A stretch of DNA of 37,507 nucleotides, taken from contig JAIOZF010000024.1 of assembly GCA_021740745.1 (NCBI GenBank), forward strand, positions 1 through 37,507, given 5' to 3'. A model generated the notes under the pieces. It did not search any database. It was not told the origin of the DNA and saw nothing but the letters and a program-made list of their open reading frames with translations. The first letter of the stretch is position 1. Each line of letters begins with the position of its first letter. The DNA is from Crocinitomicaceae bacterium. GTDB lineage: Bacteria; Bacteroidota; Bacteroidia; Flavobacteriales_D; Crocinitomicaceae. Shown in pieces: positions 9,647 to 15,828 of the stretch. A program made the translations under genes and the position numbers.

Positions 9647-10288
9647 ATGTCAACAAATTCAAACCTGCCTAACAGGCAATCAATTCGCCTTAAAAATTAT
9701 GATTATTCTCAGGAAGGAAGCTATTTTATTACACTAGTTACCCAAGATCGAATTCATTTATTTGGCAAAATTGAAGACGGAAAAATGATTCTAAATACCG
9801 TCGGAAAAATCCTTGAAGAAGAATGGAGAAATACCATTGAATTGAGACCTAATGTCTCTTTGGGAGAATTTATTATCATGCCTGACCATATGCATATGAT
9901 CATAACGATAACTGCTCAAATGGAAAAAAAAGAGGATAAAGAATGGATTCATTCGAATCCCAAAAGCCCATCACACACAATAGGCGCTATTATCCGCGGA
10001 TTTAAAGGCGCAAGCACAAAAAAGATTAATCAATTTCTAAATCGTCGGGGCGAATTGCAATTCGCCCCCGAATCTCAATTCGCCCCGATAACCGAATCTC
10101 AATTCGCCCCGATTGAATCTCCGATTGATTCCCAATTCGCCCCGACAGAATTTTATAAAAACAAAATCTTCCAACGAAATTATTACGAACATATAATTAG
10201 AAATCAGAATGATTTTAATCGAATTGAACAATATATAATTGATAATCCAATGAATTGGAAAAAGAAAAAATTAAAATTTAAAGATTGA
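9647..10288 (+). CDS. REP-associated tyrosine transposase (RAYT, IS200-like Y1 family)
   Basis: A 213-residue HUH single-strand endonuclease related to IS200/IS605 TnpA. N-terminal PNRQSIRLKNYDYSQEGSYF is typical of RAYTs. The HUH motif is MPDHMHM with H81 and H83. The C-terminal segment RNYYEHIIRNQNDF carries the expected nucleophilic tyrosine (Y179 or Y180), followed by YIIDNPMNW. RAYTs are usually single-copy domesticated enzymes that process REP palindromes. No IS ends or partner TnpB are visible. Residues about 133-166 are a low-complexity array (QFAP repeated four times) encoded by REP-like repeats (10047-10143). The frame is intact, but the array may disturb folding. It sits between the transporter and the convergent feo operon. 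Confidence 0.88.
   Translation: MSTNSNLPNRQSIRLKNYDYSQEGSYFITLVTQDRIHLFGKIEDGKMILNTVGKILEEEWRNTIELRPNVSLGEFIIMPDHMHMIITITAQMEKKEDKEWIHSNPKSPSHTIGAIIRGFKGASTKKINQFLNRRGELQFAPESQFAPITESQFAPIESPIDSQFAPTEFYKNKIFQRNYYEHIIRNQNDFNRIEQYIIDNPMNWKKKKLKFKD
10047..10143. repeat. REP-like palindrome and half-copies inside the RAYT gene
   Basis: A perfect 22-bp palindrome (GGGGCGAATTG joined to its reverse complement) spans 10047-10068. Its right half, CAATTCGCCCC, recurs at 10076-10086, 10100-10110 and 10133-10143. Start-to-start distances are 18, 24 and 33 nt, all multiples of three, so each copy reads QFAP in the protein. The flanks GAATCT and CCGAT are partly shared, pointing to duplication. Confidence 0.9.
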
Positions 10289-10312
10289 TCAATAAATCTG
10301 AAATAAATCAAA

Positions 10313-10444
10313 TCACTTCTCTTGCCTATTGCCTATTGCACATCCATCACATTTCCCATCTGCTTTGAAGAACCGTTGATAGAATTGCCACGCTATATAG
10401 GAAACAGCAGCAGTAATTACCAATATGACCAAAATTACTTGCAT
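10313..10444 (-). CDS. FeoB-associated Cys-rich membrane protein
   Basis: A 43-residue protein starting at the ATG 10444-10442. The start overlaps the feoB stop codon by one base (TAATG), a classical coupling arrangement; the longer upstream reading frame is just feoB sequence. One membrane helix (about residues 2-20, VILVILVITAAVSYIAW) is followed by a basic stretch and a KCDGC cysteine pair. This matches the FeoB-associated Cys-rich protein family found after feoB in many Bacteroidetes and Firmicutes, thought to help ferrous iron transport. The last residues (AIGNRQEK) are encoded by three tandem heptamers (10319-10339), so the C terminus seems to have been written by a repeat. Confidence 0.85.
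   Translation of the reverse strand: MQVILVILVITAAVSYIAWQFYQRFFKADGKCDGCAIGNRQEK
10319..10339 (-). repeat. heptamer tandem array at the 3' end of the FeoB-associated gene
   Basis: Three tandem 7-nt units on the + strand: CTCTTGC, CTATTGC, CTATTGC. They encode the C-terminal residues of the 43-residue protein, whose stop codon lies just beyond. They share the 7-nt period with arrays at 12716, 27701 and 29604. Confidence 0.6.
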
Positions 10445-12399
10445 TAACTTAGAATATAATAAGTGATAAATGATCCGATGTAGGCGAGTACGCCCATAAA
10501 AGCAATTTGAATCAATGGCCATTTCCATGATTTTGTCTCACGTTTAACAACAGCTAATGTCGCCATACATTGCATGGCGAATACATAAAAGATCATTAAA
10601 GAAGCTCCGGATGCCAAGGTATAAACGGGTCTTCCATCTGAACGCTTTTCATCGCGCATACGATCAATTAAACGTTTATTATCATCACTATCACCTTGAA
10701 CTGCATATATTGTTGCTAAGGAACCGACAAATACTTCTCTCGCCGCAAATGATGTGATTAACGAAATACCGATTTTCCAATCGTAGCCCAAAGGAGCTAT
10801 CACAGGCTCAATTCCCTTTCCAAGTATTCCGATATACGAATTTTCTAAGCGAGCAGAAGCAATATTGCTATTCGTTTCTTCGGCGCTCAAATGCTGTTCC
10901 CACGCATGAACTTTTGCTTTTTGCTCTGCTTTATCCATTCGATCACCTGGACCAAAAGTTGCCATTGCCCACAAAATGACTGAAATCGCTAAGATGATTT
11001 TACCGGCATCTAATACAAATACACGTACTTTCTCCCAAACAGTCAGACCTACATTTCCCCAACGAGGTGATTTGTAACTCGGTAATTCTAATAACAAATA
11101 TCCTTTTTCCTTGGAGCGAATGAGCATTTTCAACAAAGCAGCAATGAGAAGAGCCGTAACCAAGCCAAGTGAATAGAGTCCGAATAAAACCAATCCCTGC
11201 AAGTTTAAAAAACCAAGTACTTTTTCATTGGGAATCACTAAAGCGATAAGCAAGGTATAAACAGGAATTCGTGCGCTACAACTCATTAAAGGTGCAACAA
11301 GAATGGTTATTGTTCTTTCTTTCCAATCTGAAATAGTGCGCGTAGCCATCACGCCAGGAATGGCACAAGCGGCGCTTGACAATAGGGGAACAACACTTTT
11401 GCCGTTCAATCCTAAAGGTCGCATCAAACGATCCATGATAAATACTACGCGGGCTAAATATCCTGTCTCTTCCAGAATTGATATGAAGAAAAATAACAAG
11501 GCAATTTGAGGAATGAAAATGACAACTCCACCAATACCGGGAACAATTCCTTGACTCAATAAATCGGAGAACAAACCTGCTGGCAACGTATTGCTTAACC
11601 AAGAACTTAAATCAGAAAATGTTCCATCAATGAAATCCATCGGTATGGCAGCGAAAGAAAAAATGAATTGGAAAATAATCATCAAAATAGCTGCAAAAAT
11701 CACATATCCAAAAATGGGGTGAACGAGGATTTTATCTAAACTATTTTGTTGTTTGGCAGTCGGTTTTTCAACTTGTTGTTCCACCAATGAAACTACTTTT
11801 TTAATCAACCCAAAGCGATCATTGGCTTCTTTTTCTTGCCCTTGTTGATCATCTAACTTACATAATTTGTAGTTTGGTAAAAAGGCTTGCTCGACTGTTG
11901 AAGGTTCCTTAAATTGTAGCTCCTTCATTAAGCGATCTTTTCCAACGCCAATTCGTGCGGTCGTTTCAATGATTTTTGTTCCAGGAAAAAAACCTTCCAG
12001 TCGAGCGATATCAATTGTTTTGCCATTTTTACGGGCAATATCAGCCATATTCAAAACTAATATTGTCGGAATGTTGAGATCGTAGATTTGTGAGAACAGA
12101 AATAAATTTCGTTCTAAATTCGATTCATCCACCACAACGATGGCAACGTCAGGATAATCAATGTGATTTGGATTCGAAAGAACATCATACACCACTTGCT
12201 CATCTTTCGAGCGAGGATAAAGACTGTATGTTCCAGGGAAATCAATAATTGAATGGTCTTCGCCACCAAGCGTAATATTGCCGAATTTTTTGTCAACCGT
12301 TACTCCAGGAAAATTTCCAACGTGTTGACGCATTCCAGTTAACATATTGAAAACTGAACTTTTGCCGGTATTTGGATTCCCTAATAACGCGATTTTCAT
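10444..12399 (-). CDS. feoB: ferrous iron transport protein B
   Basis: GTPase-coupled Fe(II) permease of the cytoplasmic membrane, 651 residues. The N-terminal G domain shows G1 GNPNTGKSS (7-15), G3 DFPGT (about 53-57) and G4 LNMAD (about 115-119). A helical linker and a multi-span membrane domain follow, with two Gate-like regions (for example FIPQIALLFFFISILEETGY, and SCSARIPVYTLLIALV in the second part). The C-terminal part after EVFVGSLATIYAVQG ends with two hydrophobic segments. It lies 9 nt after feoA and overlaps the FeoB-associated gene by one base, making a three-gene feo operon driven from 12668-12697. Identification is secure. Confidence 0.97.
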   Translation of the reverse strand: MKIALLGNPNTGKSSVFNMLTGMRQHVGNFPGVTVDKKFGNITLGGEDHSIIDFPGTYSLYPRSKDEQVVYDVLSNPNHIDYPDVAIVVVDESNLERNLFLFSQIYDLNIPTILVLNMADIARKNGKTIDIARLEGFFPGTKIIETTARIGVGKDRLMKELQFKEPSTVEQAFLPNYKLCKLDDQQGQEKEANDRFGLIKKVVSLVEQQVEKPTAKQQNSLDKILVHPIFGYVIFAAILMIIFQFIFSFAAIPMDFIDGTFSDLSSWLSNTLPAGLFSDLLSQGIVPGIGGVVIFIPQIALLFFFISILEETGYLARVVFIMDRLMRPLGLNGKSVVPLLSSAACAIPGVMATRTISDWKERTITILVAPLMSCSARIPVYTLLIALVIPNEKVLGFLNLQGLVLFGLYSLGLVTALLIAALLKMLIRSKEKGYLLLELPSYKSPRWGNVGLTVWEKVRVFVLDAGKIILAISVILWAMATFGPGDRMDKAEQKAKVHAWEQHLSAEETNSNIASARLENSYIGILGKGIEPVIAPLGYDWKIGISLITSFAAREVFVGSLATIYAVQGDSDDNKRLIDRMRDEKRSDGRPVYTLASGASLMIFYVFAMQCMATLAVVKRETKSWKWPLIQIAFMGVLAYIGSFITYYILS

Positions 12400-12408
12400 A
12401 GGACAAAC

Positions 12409-12657
12409 TTAGACAAAATCTTCTGTTGAATTGCTTGCTTTAACAAGTATTAGCTTTGCTTCATCCAAACGCAATGAAAGAATATATCCTTGGACATCAA
12501 TTGCAATCGGATCACCAAAAGGCGCTTTGAATAAAACAGTAATTTCTTTCCCATTCACCAAGCCCATTTCCATCAACTTCGGTTTCAAAGTAGAATCAGA
12601 AATACCCGTCACAATTACATGCTGACCAGTTTTGATATGTGCTAATGTTTTGTTCAT
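12409..12657 (-). CDS. feoA: ferrous iron transport protein A
   Basis: An 82-residue cytoplasmic SH3-like protein that assists FeoB. It has the typical FeoA pattern LMEMGLVNGKEITVLFKAPFGDPIAIDVQGYILSLR (positions about 28-63; the MEMGL and GDP segments are diagnostic). It is the first gene of the feo operon, 9 nt before feoB, and starts 10 nt after a full Bacteroidetes promoter. I could not identify a convincing Fur box. Confidence 0.95.
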   Translation of the reverse strand: MNKTLAHIKTGQHVIVTGISDSTLKPKLMEMGLVNGKEITVLFKAPFGDPIAIDVQGYILSLRLDEAKLILVKASNSTEDFV

Positions 12658-12667
12658 GTTGAATTAA

Positions 12668-12697
12668 CAAAAATAGCTTAAAGTCATGAAAACCCAA
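12668..12697 (-). promoter_or_regulatory. promoter of the feoAB operon
   Basis: On the minus strand: TTG (12697-12695), exactly 19 nt, then TATTTTTG (12675-12668), a full TTG-N19-TAnnTTTG match. Ten nucleotides separate the box from the feoA ATG. Confidence 0.8.
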
Positions 12698-12715
12698 GTA
12701 CCACTTTTAGGGTAT

Positions 12716-12757
12716 AATTCAGGAAACGAGATTCGGGATTCGGATTTCAGGATTCGG
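12716..12757 (-). repeat. heptamer tandem array downstream of aspartate kinase
   Basis: Six tandem 7-nt units read on the + strand: AATTCAG, GAAACGA, GATTCGG, GATTCGG, ATTTCAG, GATTCGG. A weaker 7-nt rhythm (GCC at 12778 and 12785, TCTA at 12792 and 12799) continues up to the aspartate kinase stop codon. It fills most of the space between that gene and the feoA promoter. Confidence 0.65.
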
Positions 12758-12806
12758 AATTGGCTCAAGCTTCTAATGCCTTATGCCTCTATCTAATCTC
12801 TAGTTC

Positions 12807-14081
12807 CTATCCTAAATCTTTCATAACCAATCGAGCAGTTTGACGCGTTTTTTGCTGCAACAAAATCTCTTTGTTCTCTGTTACACGCTTCAACGTTTCG
12901 TCGTCGTAGTGTCGAATTGTTACCAATTCTAAGCCTTCGTTGTAACGAACTTCATAGGTGTCCTTGAATAAGTCAATGATTTGATCTGGATCCACCTTAC
13001 TTCTGTCTAGCAAAATAGAGAAGTTCAAGGCAGAATTTTGCATTAAATTTATTTTGGCGTTGACTTTTGCTAAACGGTTAAAGATATCACTCAAATTCTC
13101 TTCAATGATAAACGAGAAATCTTTGGTTGTAAATGAAAAAAGAATTTGATCCATCTTAAAAATGAACGAGGGAACCAAATCATCCTTCGCTGTTGATTCT
13201 TGAATCACTGTTCCAGACGCACTTGGATCAATAAACGATTTCACGTACAAAGGAATCTTCTTGTTTTGAAGTGGTTTGATCGTTTTCGGGTGAATAACCG
13301 ACGCGCCGTAATACGACAATTCGATTGCTTCTTTAAATGATATGCTGTCCAATTTAATCGTATTGTCGAACCATTTTGGATCGGCATTCAGCATTCCTGG
13401 AACATCTTTCCAGATAGTTACGCTCTCTGCATTGGTGCAATACGCAAATATCCCAGCGGTATAATCAGATCCTTCACGGCCTAAAGTAGTGGTGAATCCT
13501 TCTGGAGTGTGTCCAACAAATCCTTGAGTTACTTGGATGTCAAATGACTGGAAAACGGGTAAGAAACGTGTTTCTATTAATTCTTCGGTTTTATCCCAAT
13601 CAACATTTCCTTCTTGGTAAAGGTTATTTGTTCGCACTAATTTACGCGCATCAGCCCATGTTGCTGAGTGACCTTTTTCGAACAAAAAGCTTGCAACTAT
13701 TTTAGAAGAAATAACTTCTCCGAGTGAAACAATTTGATCATACTCAAAACTATAATTATCTGGAAAAGGTTGGTTGAATCTTGCTCTTAGTTTTTCAAAA
13801 ACATCTTCAATATCATTGTATAAGGTATAGTGGCGCTCCAGGAACAATTCTCCCATGATATTCATGTGAAACTCATAAATATCATCTACTAAGGCTTTGA
13901 ATATTTTGGGTTCGTTCTTTGAATAGGCCTTGACAATTTCTTCTAGTTTATTGGTGGTTTTACCCATCGCGGATACAACTACCGTAATTTTTTCACCTGA
14001 AAATAGATTTAGAATGTCTGAAACATTTCTAACAGCATTGGCATCTTTTACAGAGGCACCACCAAATTTGAAAACTTTCAT
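12807..14081 (-). CDS. lysC: aspartate kinase (monofunctional)
   Basis: Phosphorylates aspartate, the committed step to lysine/diaminopimelate, threonine and methionine. The 424 residues comprise an amino-acid kinase domain with KFGGASV (5-11), VVSAMGKTTNKL (about 35-46), TTLGREGSDYTAG (198-210) and WKDVPGMLNADP (224-235), then an ACT-type regulatory region from about 300 (FSFTTKDFSFIIEENL onward). No homoserine dehydrogenase domain is fused, so the lysC symbol is given by exclusion. It follows gpsA after 75 nt and has an exact -7 box (14098-14105), so it may be transcribed both from its own start and by read-through. Its 3' flank carries the heptamer array. Confidence 0.93.
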   Translation of the reverse strand: MKVFKFGGASVKDANAVRNVSDILNLFSGEKITVVVSAMGKTTNKLEEIVKAYSKNEPKIFKALVDDIYEFHMNIMGELFLERHYTLYNDIEDVFEKLRARFNQPFPDNYSFEYDQIVSLGEVISSKIVASFLFEKGHSATWADARKLVRTNNLYQEGNVDWDKTEELIETRFLPVFQSFDIQVTQGFVGHTPEGFTTTLGREGSDYTAGIFAYCTNAESVTIWKDVPGMLNADPKWFDNTIKLDSISFKEAIELSYYGASVIHPKTIKPLQNKKIPLYVKSFIDPSASGTVIQESTAKDDLVPSFIFKMDQILFSFTTKDFSFIIEENLSDIFNRLAKVNAKINLMQNSALNFSILLDRSKVDPDQIIDLFKDTYEVRYNEGLELVTIRHYDDETLKRVTENKEILLQQKTRQTARLVMKDLG

Positions 14082-14097
14082 GAAATTGATTTTTGCG

Positions 14098-14105
14098 CAA
14101 AAATA
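14098..14105 (-). promoter_or_regulatory. Bacteroidetes -7 box upstream of aspartate kinase
   Basis: TATTTTTG on the minus strand is an exact TAnnTTTG match, 16 nt before the start codon. No TTG occurs at the normal 19-nt distance, so support is partial. Confidence 0.4.
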
Positions 14106-14156
14106 ACAATAATCGTAAAGTTAAGATTTTCGTGCAATTGTCTTTGGATGGAAATA

Positions 14157-15155
14157 CTACGTTAATTTATCTGTCAGAATACGCATTTCAATGACTGGTG
14201 AAATTCGTTCGTATAAAATCCGGTAAACTGCCTCAACAATCGGCATTTCTACTTGGAATTTTTTATTGATTTCCATAACGCATTTTACAGCATAATAGCC
14301 TTCTGCAATCATGTCCATCTCAAGTTGAGCGGTTTTAACAGAATATCCTTTTCCGATCATGAAACCAAAACTTCTATTTCGAGAAAATTGAGAATAGGCT
14401 GTCACCAATAAATCTCCTAGATAAGCACTTGATTTAACGTCACGGTGAATCGGACTAACTTCGTCAATGAAATTTTCAATTTCTTGAATGGCATTGGAAA
14501 TTAATACCGCTTGAAAGTTGTCACCGTAGCCAAGTCCAGAACAAATTCCAGATGCAACAGCGTAAACATTTTTAAGAACTGCTGACAATTCTGTTCCAAA
14601 TAAATCGTCGGAAACGGTTGTTTTAATATAACGACAAGCTAATAATTCAGCCATTTCATCCGCACTTTCTTCATTTTGAGAGGCAATAGTTAAGTAAGAA
14701 AGACGCTCTAAAGCTACCTCTTCTGCATGACAGGGTCCACAAATAATTCCAATGTGGTTATAGGGAACATCAAAGGTTTTATGAATGAAACGCGCCGGTA
14801 TTGCATTGAATTCGGGAATAATTCCTTTCACTGCAGAATAGACTATCTTTCCTTTCATTGCATCTTTAGGGAAATTCTCGAAGATTTTCGTTAAAAAGGC
14901 TGATGGAGTTGCAATGATGACAATATCTGCTGGTCGAATTATTTCTTCTAAGTCAGTGCTGACATTGATTTTATTTAAATCGAATTCAACAGATTGTAGG
15001 TAATTTGGATTGTGTCGGTACTTCAAAATATGACCAACTGCTCCTTCATTACGCATCCACCAATTGACAGAATTGAGGTTATTGCACAAAATTTTCACGA
15101 GTGCAGTTGCCCAACTTCCACCACCAATAACGGCTATTTTCTTAGAATCTTCCAT
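14157..15155 (-). CDS. gpsA: glycerol-3-phosphate dehydrogenase [NAD(P)+]
   Basis: Reduces dihydroxyacetone phosphate to sn-glycerol 3-phosphate for phospholipid synthesis; cytoplasmic. The 332 residues match the family length. N-terminal Rossmann motif IAVIGGGSWATAL (7-19), IATPSAFL (81-88), the lysine-bearing SAVKGI (107-112) and catalytic K195 in SAVLKNVYAVASG. GPCHAEE (140-146) replaces the more usual GPSFAxE. HRDVKSSAYLGDLLVTAYS lies in the C-terminal helical domain. An exact TAnnTTTG box precedes it. It is followed on the same strand by aspartate kinase; the two pathways are unrelated. Confidence 0.95.
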   Translation of the reverse strand: MEDSKKIAVIGGGSWATALVKILCNNLNSVNWWMRNEGAVGHILKYRHNPNYLQSVEFDLNKINVSTDLEEIIRPADIVIIATPSAFLTKIFENFPKDAMKGKIVYSAVKGIIPEFNAIPARFIHKTFDVPYNHIGIICGPCHAEEVALERLSYLTIASQNEESADEMAELLACRYIKTTVSDDLFGTELSAVLKNVYAVASGICSGLGYGDNFQAVLISNAIQEIENFIDEVSPIHRDVKSSAYLGDLLVTAYSQFSRNRSFGFMIGKGYSVKTAQLEMDMIAEGYYAVKCVMEINKKFQVEMPIVEAVYRILYERISPVIEMRILTDKLT

Positions 15156-15165
15156 GCTTCTTGGG

Positions 15166-15173
15166 CAAATTTA
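15166..15173 (-). promoter_or_regulatory. Bacteroidetes -7 box upstream of gpsA
   Basis: TAAATTTG on the minus strand is an exact TAnnTTTG match, 10 nt before the gpsA ATG. A TTTG exists further upstream, but not at 19-nt spacing. Confidence 0.45.
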
Positions 15174-15204
15174 GCGAATTAATTAAAACAGAGAGTGATT
15201 CGAT

Positions 15205-15789
15205 TCAAACGAGTCCGTTTTGAGGCAAGCTAAATGGCAATGGTCCAACTTTATGTGACTTAAGAATCAGTTTGTTTTTTTTCTTGTTGTACCTGAAAAT
15301 CAGATTCGTATTAAATTTTCTTGTTTCGTCACTCTTTAATTGTCCAACAACATAGACCTTGTATCCTCTTGCATCTGGACCAGTTTTTTTCCCCTTCCTT
15401 TTTTTAAGTAAAATGATTGCTTGAAATAAATCGTGATCCTTCGTTTCGAAGTACTTGTTTTTTCGCACAAGCTCTCGAACAACATTTTGTCGTATTTCTT
15501 CTTGATCAGTTTTGGAATAAATGCCATTCAACCAGTCTTCACCTAATTTTGTTGCTGCTATTACCTTAGAAATTGAATCGTTGTAATTGACAAAATATTC
15601 AATTCCTTTTAATTCAATAACATCATTTCCAGCAAATTCAAAATTGATTTTATTTTCTAATCCAACCGTCAATAACGCATTATTCCGTTCAATGGACATA
15701 GGTCGACCCATTAAGTAATAGGTGAACGATTTTTGTGACCAAACGACACTAGTAAGCGCAAAAAATGCAAAAAGGAGAATGAATTTCAT
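15205..15789 (-). CDS. secreted hypothetical protein
   Basis: A 194-residue protein with a clear signal peptide (MKFILLFAFFALTSVVWSQ, cleavage after about residue 19) and no lipobox, so periplasmic or secreted. The mature part is basic, with runs such as LKKRKGKKTG and YNKKKNKL, and has no cysteines or known motifs. I do not recognise the family. It lies downstream of the T9SS metalloprotease on the same strand, with 39 nt between them that hold a terminator-like hairpin only 7 nt from its start codon. No -7 box fits in that gap, so expression may depend on read-through. Its base use resembles its neighbours. Confidence 0.65.
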   Translation of the reverse strand: MKFILLFAFFALTSVVWSQKSFTYYLMGRPMSIERNNALLTVGLENKINFEFAGNDVIELKGIEYFVNYNDSISKVIAATKLGEDWLNGIYSKTDQEEIRQNVVRELVRKNKYFETKDHDLFQAIILLKKRKGKKTGPDARGYKVYVVGQLKSDETRKFNTNLIFRYNKKKNKLILKSHKVGPLPFSLPQNGLV

Positions 15790-15795
15790 AGTGTG

Positions 15796-15820
15796 AAAAA
15801 GGCTGCACTTTCATGCAGCC
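15796..15820 (-). terminator. terminator (or attenuator) after the metalloprotease gene
   Basis: Perfect 7-bp stem GGCTGCA / TGCAGCC with a 6-nt loop, followed on the minus strand by TTTTT (15800-15796). It lies just after the protease stop codon and ends 6 nt before the start codon of the next gene. Confidence 0.75.
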
Positions 15821-15828
15821 ACTTTACG

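Noticed and set aside
10047-10143. Regular repeats suggesting a CRISPR-like array
   Set aside because: The repeats are only 11 nt, unevenly spaced (18, 24 and 33 nt), inside one coding frame, with no cas genes nearby.
10037-10231. Minus-strand open frame with RGEL repeats
   Set aside because: It is the mirror of the palindromic repeats inside the RAYT gene, opposite a well-supported protein.
10445-10528. Longer start for the FeoB-associated gene
   Set aside because: The extra residues are out-of-frame feoB coding sequence; the TAATG start fits the family length.
11276-11602. 108-codon minus-strand frame
   Set aside because: Shifted-frame shadow within feoB.
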